In this document: positions 30,139 through 37,790 of the stretch, piece after piece
How the letters are laid out: each line of letters begins with the position of its first letter
Position numbering within the stretch: position 1 is the stretch's first letter
Assembly: GCA_002254845.1 (NCBI GenBank)
Contig: NKPT01000006.1
Coordinates: 1 to 64,000 of the forward strand
Direction: 5' to 3'
DNA length: 64,000 bases
Source of the DNA: Chloracidobacterium sp. CP2_5A
Lineage (GTDB): Bacteria > Acidobacteriota > Blastocatellia > Chloracidobacteriales > Chloracidobacteriaceae
Made by a program: the position numbers and the translations under genes
The notes under the pieces: generated by a model
The model's input: the letters and a program-made list of their open reading frames with translations, nothing else
Told to the model about the DNA's origin: nothing
The model's database searches: none

Positions 30139-32166
30139 CTACTGCGTTTCAGCGGTTTGCCCGCGCCGCAGCTTGGCTTCGATACGGTTGATTTCCTCCG
30201 GGTCGGTCGCCAGGCTGCGGGCCAGCTTCCACTGCCGCCGAGCGCCCTCTAGGTCGCCCAGGCGCTCCAGCACGTCGCCTAGGTGGTCGTTGAGCGTGGC
30301 GTTGCGCCGGTCATAGCTGAGCGCCTGCTCGATGTATTGCTTGGCTAGATCGAAGCGACTCTGCTTGAAGTAAACCCAGCCCAGGCTGTCGAGGAACGAG
30401 CTGTTGGTCGGCTCGATGTTGACGGCCCGCTGCACGAGCGAGAGCGCCTCGTCCAGCCGCTCGTTACGCTCCGCCAGAAAATAGCCCAAGTTATTGAGCG
30501 CCGTTGGGTTATCCGGGTCAAGCGACAGGGCGGCGCGCAAGAGCCGCTCGGACTCGGCGTACTGCTTGCGACGCTCCAGAATGGAACTCAGAGTGACGAG
30601 ATAGGCAATGTTTTTCTCATCGTAGCTGACGGCCTGACGCGCCGACTGCTCGGCGTCCTCGAAGCGGTTGGCGTCGCTCAGCACGATGGCTTTCATTTGA
30701 GCCACCTCGCCGGCGTCGTCAGCTTCCTCGGAAAGCTTTTTCAGCTCCTTTATCGCCTGGTCAACCTGCCCCAAGCGGGACAACGACTGGGCTTCCAAAT
30801 AAACAAACTGCCGCTCGCCAGGGAACCGCCGGCGCGCCGCGCGCGCCGCCTTGAGCGCCTCCTCGTGCTTGCCCTCGCCGCGCAGCCCCTCGATGACGAG
30901 CAAGTCCGCCAGCGTGCTTTCCGGACCCAGCAAGCGCCGCATGCGCTCGTAGGTCGCCTGCTCCTGATCTAGCTTTCCGGCCATCTTGTAAGCGGACGCG
31001 ATGCGAATCAGGATGATTTCGGCGCGCTCGCGCTGGCTCTCGCTCACGGAGCTGTCAGGATTCGACACGCTCCGCAGCGCGGCTTCATAAGTCGCGATGG
31101 CTTCATCCGCGCGCCCAAGCTCAATGAGGGTTTCCGCCAGGGCGTACTGCTGCGCCAGCGTTTCGGTGACATCCTGTCCGGCGAGCGCCTGGCGCAGCGT
31201 TTTGACCGCCTCCTCGCGGCGGCCGCTGCGCCGCTGCGCTTGGGCCAGAATCGAGAGCGCCTCCAGGTGATTCGGGCGCTCGGCCAAAATGCGCTTGACC
31301 TGATCCTCGGCTTCAGCATAGCGCCCGCCGCGCATTAGCGCCTCGGCGTAACTCAAAATGAGCCGCAGGTTGTTGCCGTTTTCCTCCAACAGCTCCTTGA
31401 GCACCTCGATGGCTTCGGTCGTCTGGCCCGAATAGAGCAAGGCCTGCGAAAGCTGGTAGCCCCACTGCGGATTCTCGCCGCTTAGGAGGTACGCCTGGCG
31501 GGCCGTGTTGGCCGCCTCCCGGTAGCGCCGCTTGCGAAAATACAGCTCCGTCGCGGCGGCGAACTCTTCCGGCCCGCCTTGATTCGCGCCGATGAGCTTG
31601 ACATAGGCCGAAAGCGCGTTTTCGTTATCGTTCAAGTCTCGGTAGAGCCGCCCCAGCAGCCGGTACACGTCGAGGTTGAGGGGGTCGAGCTTGGCGACGG
31701 TTTCAAAGGCGGCCACGGCCTGGCGCGCTTTCTCCCGATCGAGCGAAGCCCCCAGGGCCTGGGCGTAAAGCAATCGCCCCAGCAGCCAGTGCGCCATAGC
31801 GTCTTCCGCGTCGAGCGCCACGGCCTGGCGGGCATGGACTTCCGCCTCGCGCAAGTTTCGCGCTTCGAGATAGAGGCTCCCCAACTCGACGTGCGCCGCC
31901 GCCGCGCCAGGGTCGAGCGCCAACACTTCCTTGAAGGCCGCCATGGCGTTGAGCGGGTCCGCCTGCGCGATGTAGCGCCGCGCCTGAAGGAATTTCTCAT
32001 AGGCCTTGAGGCGCTGCTCGCGGGAAATCGCGGACGGCGCGGCGGCGGCGGGCGATTTAGCCGCGGGCGGCTTAGGGGATTGTTGCGGAGACGCCGCCGC
32101 CATCATCGAACTCGCGGCGACAAAGCAGCCCGAGAGCCAAATGGCGCTGTAGGGAACTGACATCAT
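30139..32166 (-). CDS. Exported TPR-repeat protein
   Basis: 675 residues. An N-terminal signal peptide (SAIWLSGCFVAASSMMAAAS) and a Pro/Ala-rich linker precede about 15 TPR units. Examples are FKEVLALDPGAAAAHVELGSLYLEA and ALNNLGYFLAERNERLDEAL. TPR solenoids bind peptides or organise complexes. The first gene of the run TPR-LolC/E-HEAT, it may form an envelope machine with them. GGAG precedes ATG 32166, and a second ATG follows at once. Confidence 0.87.
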   Translation of the reverse strand: MMSVPYSAIWLSGCFVAASSMMAAASPQQSPKPPAAKSPAAAAPSAISREQRLKAYEKFLQARRYIAQADPLNAMAAFKEVLALDPGAAAAHVELGSLYLEARNLREAEVHARQAVALDAEDAMAHWLLGRLLYAQALGASLDREKARQAVAAFETVAKLDPLNLDVYRLLGRLYRDLNDNENALSAYVKLIGANQGGPEEFAAATELYFRKRRYREAANTARQAYLLSGENPQWGYQLSQALLYSGQTTEAIEVLKELLEENGNNLRLILSYAEALMRGGRYAEAEDQVKRILAERPNHLEALSILAQAQRRSGRREEAVKTLRQALAGQDVTETLAQQYALAETLIELGRADEAIATYEAALRSVSNPDSSVSESQRERAEIILIRIASAYKMAGKLDQEQATYERMRRLLGPESTLADLLVIEGLRGEGKHEEALKAARAARRRFPGERQFVYLEAQSLSRLGQVDQAIKELKKLSEEADDAGEVAQMKAIVLSDANRFEDAEQSARQAVSYDEKNIAYLVTLSSILERRKQYAESERLLRAALSLDPDNPTALNNLGYFLAERNERLDEALSLVQRAVNIEPTNSSFLDSLGWVYFKQSRFDLAKQYIEQALSYDRRNATLNDHLGDVLERLGDLEGARRQWKLARSLATDPEEINRIEAKLRRGQTAETQ

Positions 32167-32407
32167 GTCTTGAAGCTCCAGTGGATCGAAGCGAAGGAAA
32201 AACGCGCCGATTCGGACCCAGCCGCCGCGGCATGTTACAGGTTATAAATCTAGCCGACTTGGCGCGGCATGGGAATGACCTCAGCGCGATTTGGCGGCCG
32301 CCAGACCCTACAAGGGACCCTGAAAGCTAGCCCCTAGAAAAAGGGCGCGCCGACAACTCGCGCAACCGTTATGACGCCCAAGCCGCCGGGCAGTTCAGTT
32401 TTTACCG

Positions 32408-32437
32408 GGCTGGCCGGACCTGACCGCCCGGCCAGCC
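32408..32437. terminator. GC-rich hairpin, possible transcript end
   Basis: GGCTGGCCGG (32408-32417) pairs perfectly with CCGGCCAGCC (32428-32437) around a 10-base loop. It lies 19 bases beyond the stop of the CarH-like gene in the 289-base gap before the TPR gene. No T tract follows on either strand, so it may be a processing or pause structure rather than a classic terminator. Confidence 0.4.
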
Positions 32438-32455
32438 GCGCGCCAGACGGGGCGG

Positions 32456-33397
32456 CTAGGTCGCCGCGTCCGAGGGCGGAAACTCGCGCCGGACGTATTC
32501 AAGAAAATCCGTCAAGCCGATGGCGCGAAAGTCGTGCAGAAAGATGTCATGCACTTGGGGGTCGGCGAAAGCCGCCCCGCCAATCACGATGCGGGCCGCA
32601 TGGTGCCGCGCCGCGCGGTAAAAATGCTTGTAGTCGCGCCGCAGGCGCTCCAGATCGTGAACAATGGTCGCTGAAATGCAAACCAGTTGCGGCGAAAACC
32701 GCTGCACCGCGTCGGCGAAGGAAAACAGCGGCGTATTCGGGCCCAACGAAATCGCCCGCCAGCCTTCGGCCTCCAGCGTCTCGACAACCATTTGCAGGGC
32801 GATCTCATGCAGATCGCCCTCCGGGCAGCCGCACAGAGCCACGCGCCCGTGAGCCGGCGCGCGCGGCAGCCGCCGGTGAAGATGCCCCGTCGCGGCCAGC
32901 GTCACCTGCGAGGCCAAATGCTCTTCCCAAATGTTGAGTTCCCCGCGTCGCCAGCGCTCGCCAATCAAGTGCAACACCGGCGTGAGGATGCGCTCCTTCG
33001 ACTCGATAGCCGAAATCCCGTCCTGAAACGCCCGTTCCAGCAAAGCCGCGCCGGCCGCCTCGTCGCCGGCTACGGCGGCTTCGTAATAAAGCTCCTGCAA
33101 CCGCGACCAGTCGCGGCCCGCCACGGCGAGGTCAAGCTGCGTCGCGTCCGCCGTCGCGCCGCGATGATCAGCGCCCCCGTCATCGCGCCCCGCGCCGCCA
33201 GCCCGCTGAAAGTCGAGCAACGCCTGCATGGTGAAACGCCGGTGCCCGCCGGGCGTCCGAACGCACGCCAGCGCCCCGCTATCGCTCCATCGCTTGACCG
33301 ACGACTCGCTGACGGCCCACATCCGGGCAACCTCAGCCGTGGAGTAGGTCCGACTCTGACTCAAGGCGGGCGGCGCGGCGCGCTTTGAACGAGACAC
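32456..33397 (-). CDS. CarH-like MerR/B12-binding transcriptional regulator
   Basis: 313 residues. A MerR-type winged helix (about 17-62, with STAEVARMWAVSESSVKRW and GGHRRF) is followed by a B12-binding helical module (about 105-180). A Rossmann B12 domain (185-305) ends the protein. W149 and E159-H160 give the W-x9-EH motif known from CarH, in which adenosylcobalamin acts as the light sensor. The lower-ligand His is in DLHEIA (His197), where the usual Gly of DxHxxG is Ala. It probably represses promoters in the dark and releases on light. The regulated genes are unknown; the oxidoreductase at 37791 is a candidate. Start ATG 33397 fits a promoter 60 bases upstream. Confidence 0.87.
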   Translation of the reverse strand: MSRSKRAAPPALSQSRTYSTAEVARMWAVSESSVKRWSDSGALACVRTPGGHRRFTMQALLDFQRAGGAGRDDGGADHRGATADATQLDLAVAGRDWSRLQELYYEAAVAGDEAAGAALLERAFQDGISAIESKERILTPVLHLIGERWRRGELNIWEEHLASQVTLAATGHLHRRLPRAPAHGRVALCGCPEGDLHEIALQMVVETLEAEGWRAISLGPNTPLFSFADAVQRFSPQLVCISATIVHDLERLRRDYKHFYRAARHHAARIVIGGAAFADPQVHDIFLHDFRAIGLTDFLEYVRREFPPSDAAT

Positions 33398-33462
33398 AGC
33401 AATGATAACCCAACGCAGCTTGAGAATATGAGCGTTTTGAGCGTTTCAAAAGCGACGCGAAT

Positions 33463-33492
33463 ACTGTACGGCACTTGACATGCCCAGGTCAA
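33463..33492 (-). promoter_or_regulatory. Predicted promoter of the CarH-like gene
   Basis: On the minus strand, TTGACC (33492-33487) and TACAGT (33468-33463) are separated by 18 bases. A start near 33456 leaves a leader of about 60 bases. The -35 box overlaps the inverted repeat listed at 33474-33493, consistent with autoregulation. Confidence 0.55.
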
Positions 33493-33493
33493 G
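33474..33493. promoter_or_regulatory. Inverted repeat, candidate operator
   Basis: CTTGAC and GTCAAG flank an 8-base spacer (33474-33493). The element covers the -35 region of the predicted promoter of the CarH-like gene. A 13-base direct repeat, GTTTTGAGCGTTT, occurs at 33434-33446 and 33606-33618 on either side of it. Either element could be bound by the regulator; this is inference. Confidence 0.4.
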
Positions 33494-33699
33494 CCTTTGC
33501 CAGCCGCGCCTACCAATAGCCCAAATACTTGTTTTCAGATAATTTAGCCAGCAAGTCGCCACGCCCGACTGCAAGTCGCGAAAAATTCCCTAATTGATCT
33601 TGACTGTTTTGAGCGTTTTTCATAAGCTCTCAAGCGTAAGTCAGTCGCCGCCGCCAAATCCGGCCAGGGCCGAGCGCGGCGGCGGGGCTGACTCGGGTC

Positions 33700-33830
33700 T
33701 TTGCGAGCTTGGCGCGCATCGCTCTTGTTTGGAGGCTTGGAACGACGACTCCGGGGGGAGTTTTCAGGTCTCTTGACGCTTGGGGGGTTGCGGTGCGCGT
33801 CAAAACTTCGGTCGCTGATAAAGCGCTGAC
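33700..33830. repeat. 131-base direct repeat, copy 1
   Basis: This copy and that at 33909-34039 align without gaps over 131 bases with about eight differences, roughly 94 percent identity. The offset of 209 bases is not a multiple of three, so a shared coding frame is not being repeated. It may be a dispersed intergenic element; no other copy is seen in the window. Confidence 0.9.
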
Positions 33831-33864
33831 GCCAGCCTCCGGCGGCGCGCAGGTTGCGCGCCAG

Positions 33865-33908
33865 CTGGCTGCGGCTGGCCTGGATACTGGCTGCGGCTGG
33901 CCTGGATA
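33865..33908. repeat. 22-base perfect tandem repeat, two units
   Basis: Two identical 22-base units (33865-33886, 33887-33908), each containing GGCTGCGGCTGGCCTGG. They end exactly where copy 2 of the 131-base repeat begins. Confidence 0.9.
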
Positions 33909-34039
33909 TTTGCGAGCTTGGCGCGCATCGCTTTTGTTTGGAGGCTTGGAACGACGACTCCGGGGGGAGTTTTCAGGTCTCTCGACGCTTGGGGGGTTGC
34001 GGTGCGCGTCAAAACTTTGGTCGTCGGCGAAGCGCTGAC
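33909..34039. repeat. 131-base direct repeat, copy 2
   Basis: Second copy of the element at 33700-33830; most differences fall in its last 20 bases. It lies 160 bases before the start of the next gene and could form part of its leader. The junction with the 22-base tandem repeat suggests formation by local duplication. Confidence 0.9.
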
Positions 34040-34199
34040 CCAAGTGAAATTGGGAGCGCGTTGCCGCATCGCTCCCGAGCGCGGCAAGCCCGAAGCAGGC
34101 TGGGCAGCTTCAGCTTGGCTGCGCCTGGTTTTGTATCGCTTGCTTCGTATAGGATGGGCGGCCACGTTCCTGCATCGCCAGCGCAACAAAGGCATTCTC

Positions 34200-34772
34200 A
34201 TGACGTCAATTAAGCTTCGAGTTGTGGCGGCGGTGACACGTTTCGCCCTGCGGTATCCGCGTCTGGCGTGGCGGGTGGCGCAACGCCTGGCGCCAGTTGC
34301 GACGTGGGCGATGCGCCGCTTTCGGCGCGCGCGCCCGGCGCTGGAGGATCAGGCGCTGGCGGAACTGACACGGGAGCTGACGCGAGCGACCGCCGGGAAC
34401 GCTTCGGATTGGCGGGATGTTTACGCTTTGGGAGAGCTGTGTATTCGCCAGCGCGCCTATGCCGAGGCCGCCCGGCACTTTCAGCGCATTACAGCGGCGG
34501 ATGTGACCGACCGCGAGCTCCGGCGCTCGGCCGCCTCGTGGCTGGGGCGAGCGCTTGAATACGCCGGCGACATTCCGGGCGCGCAGGCGGCCTACTGCAA
34601 TTATTTACGCGATTTTCCCGAAGTGAGCGGCTTTGAGCGGCAGCGCCTTGAGCGCCGCCTGGCCGATTTGGGCATGCCGCCGGCTCTCCCGGGCAAGGCG
34701 TCTTCCCTGGCGACGGTCGCGCCAGCCGGCGACCGCCCGAGCCGACTTCCCGCCAGGAGACAAAAGCAATGA
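34200..34772 (+). CDS. TPR-like protein of unknown function
   Basis: 190 residues. A basic, amphipathic N-terminus (about 1-45) is followed by TPR-like helices (DVYALGELCIRQRAYAEAARHFQ and SWLGRALEYAGDIPGAQAAYCNYL). There is no clear signal peptide. The ATG at 34200 has AAAGG upstream. A longer open frame begins in the repeat region but is not convincing. The stop overlaps the start of the polyprenyl synthase gene (ATGA), so the two are translated together. Function unknown; a scaffold for the isoprenoid enzyme is possible. Confidence 0.75.
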   Translation: MTSIKLRVVAAVTRFALRYPRLAWRVAQRLAPVATWAMRRFRRARPALEDQALAELTRELTRATAGNASDWRDVYALGELCIRQRAYAEAARHFQRITAADVTDRELRRSAASWLGRALEYAGDIPGAQAAYCNYLRDFPEVSGFERQRLERRLADLGMPPALPGKASSLATVAPAGDRPSRLPARRQKQ

Positions 34773-35824
34773 CGCCGATGCCCGCCAACGTGGCAACAAC
34801 CCCAAAGAGCTTATCGGCGAGTCCCGTTGACGGGGCGGTTCCGGCCGCGTTTCTGCCGCTCGCGGAGCGGGCGCAAGCCATCGCCAAAGTCATTGACGCC
34901 GCTATCGCGGAGGACCTGGACGAGGTGACGCAACCGGAGCTGCGGCAGGCCGTGACCTATCTTTTCGAGGGCAAGGGCAAGCGGCTGCGGCCGTTTTTGG
35001 TCGTCACGATGGCCGAGGCCGCCGGCGGCGCGTTTGAAGACGCGATCCCGCCGGCGCTGGCGGTCGAGTATCTGCACAACTTGTCGCTCATCCACGACGA
35101 TATGATGGATGGCAGCGCGGAGCGGCATGCGCAGTCCACGCTGCACACGCGCTTCGGGCTGAACCTGTCCCTGCTGGTTGGCGACCTGCTCTACGCCAAG
35201 GCTGTCGAGCAGGCTTCGCGCATTCGCCGCCATGCGCTGCAGATGGTTCATGTCTTGGGCGAAACGGCCAAGCAAATGTGCTACGGCCAGTTTGACGACC
35301 TGAGCTTCGAGCGGCGGCTTGACTTGGACATTGACGACTATCTGCGCATGGCGTCGCGCAAGACCTCCGCCCTGTATCGCGCGAGCTGCATCTTCGGCAT
35401 GCTGACCGCCGACGCCGACGCCGACCGCATCGCCGCCATGGCGAGCTTCGGAGAGAACATTGGCACGGCGTTTCAAATCTGGGACGACGTGCTTGACCTG
35501 CAAGCCGACCCGCTGCGCCTGGGCAAGCCCCTCGGTCTCGACATTCGGGACGGCAAAAAGACGCTGATTGTCATTCACTTTCTCAAGCATGCCCGCCCGG
35601 CGGCGCGCGAGCGATTCCTCAGGCTGCTGGGGAATCGCGATCTCAACGGCGAGCTCCAAGAAGCCATCGCGCTGCTTGAGGAAGCTGGCTCGGTTGACTT
35701 TGCCCGCAACTTGGCGATTGAGCATCTCGCTGAAGCCAAGCGGCTCTTGACCGTCCTGCCGGACAGCCCGCATCGGGCGCTACTTGACTCGTACGCCGAT
35801 TTCATGCTGCAGCGGCGGCACTGA
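34769..35824 (+). CDS. Trans-isoprenyl (polyprenyl) diphosphate synthase
   Basis: 351 residues of the E-isoprenyl synthase fold. The first Asp-rich motif is LIHDDMMD (about 110) and the second is WDDVLD followed by KPLGLDIRDGKKTL. GKGKRLRPFL is the substrate loop. The enzyme chains isopentenyl units into a prenyl diphosphate for quinones, carotenoids or other lipids. The residue five before the first DDxxD is small or medium, so product length cannot be set by eye. It shares a transcript with the upstream TPR gene and ends ahead of two hairpins. Confidence 0.92.
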   Translation: MTPMPANVATTPKSLSASPVDGAVPAAFLPLAERAQAIAKVIDAAIAEDLDEVTQPELRQAVTYLFEGKGKRLRPFLVVTMAEAAGGAFEDAIPPALAVEYLHNLSLIHDDMMDGSAERHAQSTLHTRFGLNLSLLVGDLLYAKAVEQASRIRRHALQMVHVLGETAKQMCYGQFDDLSFERRLDLDIDDYLRMASRKTSALYRASCIFGMLTADADADRIAAMASFGENIGTAFQIWDDVLDLQADPLRLGKPLGLDIRDGKKTLIVIHFLKHARPAARERFLRLLGNRDLNGELQEAIALLEEAGSVDFARNLAIEHLAEAKRLLTVLPDSPHRALLDSYADFMLQRRH

Positions 35825-35856
35825 GCGCGCTTTGCGCAGGTCGGCGCATTGACGTA

Positions 35857-35880
35857 GCGGCGGATTTCACAGTCCGCCGC
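35857..35880. terminator. Hairpin downstream of polyprenyl synthase gene
   Basis: GCGGCGGA and TCCGCCGC form a perfect 8-bp stem with loop TTTCACAG, 33 bases after the stop codon. There is no T tract. It lies between convergent genes and may serve both strands. Confidence 0.5.
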
Positions 35881-35910
35881 GGATGGCGTCCCTAGCGCGT
35901 CGACTTGAAA

Positions 35911-35932
35911 GGGATGGCTTCACAGCCATCCC
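35911..35932. terminator. Second hairpin between convergent genes
   Basis: GGGATGGCT and AGCCATCCC pair perfectly over 9 bp around loop TCAC, 30 bases before the end of the AtpZ-like gene. No T tract follows. Together with the preceding hairpin it could end transcripts from both directions. Confidence 0.5.
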
Positions 35933-35961
35933 GAAGCCGCTCCGCTGAGCCGGAAGGCGCG

Positions 35962-36192
35962 CTAGCCGAGCTGTCGCCACAGGCGGTAAAGCAGCCGCCC
36001 TCCGCTGACCAGTCCGGCGCTGCCAAGCAGCGCGAGCCACAGCGGCGCGGTCTGCAGCCACCGGTCAAGCCAGTAGCCGACGATAACCCCTCCGACCAGC
36101 GTCATCGGCAGGCTCAGCGCCAGCCCGGCGGTCGCGAGCATGCGGGCGCGCAGGGCCGCGGCCTCGGCTTCCGAATCGTTAGGGGACCGCAT
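35962..36192 (-). CDS. AtpZ/AtpI-like small membrane protein
   Basis: 76 residues with two hydrophobic helices (MLATAGLALSLPMTLVGGVIV and LWLALLGSAGLVSGGRLLY) joined by the GYWLDRWL segment. This resembles the AtpZ (AtpI-related) proteins that precede F0F1 ATP synthase operons and help assemble the c-ring or import Mg2+. No atp operon genes lie downstream in this window; the tRNA-Ser gene is immediately upstream. The family match is by layout and the short motif, so moderate confidence. Confidence 0.7.
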   Translation of the reverse strand: MRSPNDSEAEAAALRARMLATAGLALSLPMTLVGGVIVGYWLDRWLQTAPLWLALLGSAGLVSGGRLLYRLWRQLG

Positions 36193-36214
36193 CCCGTCAA
36201 AACCGTGAGGAAAG

Positions 36215-36300
<86 letters not shown>

Positions 36301-36313
36301 GCGAGGGCGCTCG

Positions 36314-36343
36314 ACTATAGCCCGCCCCCCGCGCCGCCGACAA
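36314..36343 (-). promoter_or_regulatory. Predicted promoter of tRNA-Ser
   Basis: On the minus strand, TTGTCG (36343-36338) and TATAGT (36319-36314) have an 18-base spacer. The expected start near 36307 is a few bases before the mature tRNA 5' end. Confidence 0.6.
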
Positions 36344-36438
36344 GGTCGCGCTGGTCAAGTTGCGCTACAATCCGGCGGGCGACATTGGTCCGGAAACAAC
36401 TAGCCAAGCTTCAACAAGCTATCGAGAGGGAAAGCGCC

Positions 36439-36744
36439 ATGGCTCAGGATGATCGAAATCGGTTCGAGTACCGGATTGGCGACGAAGTCTCATTTGCCGC
36501 CGGACACGGGATGCAGTATGGCGAAATCGCGCGTATCGTCACCCCCGGCCCTGACGGGGCGATTGAAATCCTGTGGGAGGACGGTCGCCGGGAAATCAAA
36601 AAAACGCGCGACCGCGCCATTCGGCTGCTCCGGCGCGCCAGCGGCGCGAGCGAGCTGGATGAGCATCGCGGCGGCCGCCGACGCGGCTTTGACAATGAAA
36701 TCTCCGAAGTCCGGCGCGACGACGCTCGCCGCCGGCACGGATGA
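36439..36744 (+). CDS. Small basic protein of unknown function
   Basis: 101 residues. The first 70 look like a small beta barrel (YRIGDEVSFAAGHGMQYGEIARIV, then ILWEDGRREIKKTRDRAIRLL), resembling short nucleic-acid- or protein-binding SH3-like folds. The rest is Arg-rich. ATG 36439 has GAGAGGGAAAG at proper spacing. The stop overlaps the miaA start (ATGA), so it is co-translated with a tRNA-modifying enzyme and could contribute to RNA metabolism. I do not recognise a named family. Confidence 0.72.
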   Translation: MAQDDRNRFEYRIGDEVSFAAGHGMQYGEIARIVTPGPDGAIEILWEDGRREIKKTRDRAIRLLRRASGASELDEHRGGRRRGFDNEISEVRRDDARRRHG

Positions 36745-37721
36745 TGGCGCGCGCGATTCCGGTCATTGTCGGTCCGACCTGCTCCGGGAAAAGCGACCTT
36801 GGGCTAGCGGTCGCCCGCGCGCTGGACGGCGAAATTATCAACTTGGATTCGATTCAGGTTTATCGCGGTCTCGATGTCGCCACGGCGAAAGTTCCGCGCG
36901 CCGCTCGCGCTGAAACGCCCCATCACCTGATTGACGTGGCATCGCCGACCGAGCACTACACCGCTGGCCGGTACGCTCGCGAGGCGGCGAACTGCCTCGC
37001 GGACATCGAGGCGCGCGGGCGGACGGCCGTCTTTGTCGGCGGCACGGGCCTCTATCTCAACGCCCTGCGCGGCGGCCTGTTTGCCGACGACGCCCCGACG
37101 GACTTGCATCTGCGCCGCCGCCTCAAGGCCATCCGCGACCGGCGCGGCGCGGCGTGGCTGCACCGCCTGCTTGCCCGCCGCGACCCGGCGACGGCCGCGC
37201 GGCTGCGCCCCAACGACTGGTCGCGGACGATGCGCGCGCTCGAAGTTTTTTTTCAGTCCAAGCGGCCGTTGGCGGAGCGCCAGCGCGACTTGCCGCCGCC
37301 GCCCGACTTTGTCGCGCGGATGCGGATTATCGTCTTGTCGCCGCCGCGCGAGGCGCTCTACGCCCGGATCAACGCGCGCGTCGAGGCGATGGTCGCCGCC
37401 GGGCTGCTTGACGAGATCCGGGGCCTGCTCGCGGCGGGCGTCCCGCCCGACGCGGAGGCGTTTCAAGCGCACGGCTACCGGCGATTTATCGAGTATCTGC
37501 GCGGCGAGCGAGCCTACGCCTCGGCTGTCGAGCAAATGAAAACCGATACGCGCCGTTACGCCAAGCGGCAGCTTTCGTGGTGGCGGCGCGAGCCGACGGC
37601 CGAGTGGTTCTTCGGCTTCGGCGGCGACCCTGAGACGCAGGCGCAAGTCATCGCGGCGCTGCGGCGCCCGGCGACCAATCCGGCGCGCGTCCTTCCGAGC
37701 GATGAAACCGCCTCGGTATAA
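36741..37721 (+). CDS. miaA: tRNA dimethylallyltransferase
   Basis: 326 residues. GPTCSGKSDLGLAV is the P-loop, NLDSIQVYRGLDVATAK the substrate site, HHLIDV the family motif and GGTGLYLNAL the dimethylallyl-diphosphate region. It isopentenylates A37 in tRNAs that read UNN codons, including the tRNA-Leu(CAA) and tRNA-Ser(UGA) of this window. It uses dimethylallyl diphosphate, tying it to isoprenoid supply. Coupled to the small upstream gene by ATGA overlap. Confidence 0.95.
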   Translation: MMARAIPVIVGPTCSGKSDLGLAVARALDGEIINLDSIQVYRGLDVATAKVPRAARAETPHHLIDVASPTEHYTAGRYAREAANCLADIEARGRTAVFVGGTGLYLNALRGGLFADDAPTDLHLRRRLKAIRDRRGAAWLHRLLARRDPATAARLRPNDWSRTMRALEVFFQSKRPLAERQRDLPPPPDFVARMRIIVLSPPREALYARINARVEAMVAAGLLDEIRGLLAAGVPPDAEAFQAHGYRRFIEYLRGERAYASAVEQMKTDTRRYAKRQLSWWRREPTAEWFFGFGGDPETQAQVIAALRRPATNPARVLPSDETASV

Positions 37722-37722
37722 T
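37717..37722 (+). promoter_or_regulatory. TATAAT box ahead of the carotenoid-type oxidoreductase
   Basis: A perfect TATAAT lies across the miaA stop. The -35 region is poor (TTCCGA at 37693-37698, spacer 18), so an activator or extended element may be needed. Transcription would begin near 37729. That leaves either almost no leader for ATG 37731 or a 60-base leader for ATG 37791. Confidence 0.4.
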
Positions 37723-37735
37723 CCGGCCGTATGCG

Positions 37736-37780
37736 CCCTGCCGAAGTTGCCCCTGCCGAAGTTGCCCCTGCCGAAGTTGC
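37736..37780. repeat. 15-base tandem repeat, three perfect units
   Basis: CCCTGCCGAAGTTGC is repeated three times without change (37736-37780). Read in the frame of the next gene it encodes Pro-Ala-Glu-Val-Ala three times. It is either a leader element or an N-terminal extension, depending on which start codon is used. Confidence 0.9.
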
Positions 37781-37790
37781 CAAAGCGGTT

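Larger units (their letters stand above)
33398..34199. other. Gene-free 800-base interval
   Basis: The left part (33398-33660) is noticeably A/T-richer and carries the promoter elements listed here. It also has a weak + promoter, TTGACT (33600-33605) and TAAGCT (33623-33628), 17 bases apart. The right part holds the direct and tandem repeats listed separately. Open frames of about 110 residues run through the repeats in several phases on both strands. They show no codon or family signal, so I call none of them a gene. Confidence 0.6.

Noticed and set aside
33709-34038. A 109-residue open frame spanning both 131-base repeats
   Set aside because: The repeat copies are out of phase with each other, and reading frames continue on both strands, so the frame is probably incidental.
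33700-34039. CRISPR array
   Set aside because: Only two long copies with diverged ends and a tandem pair, without short regular repeats, spacers or cas genes.
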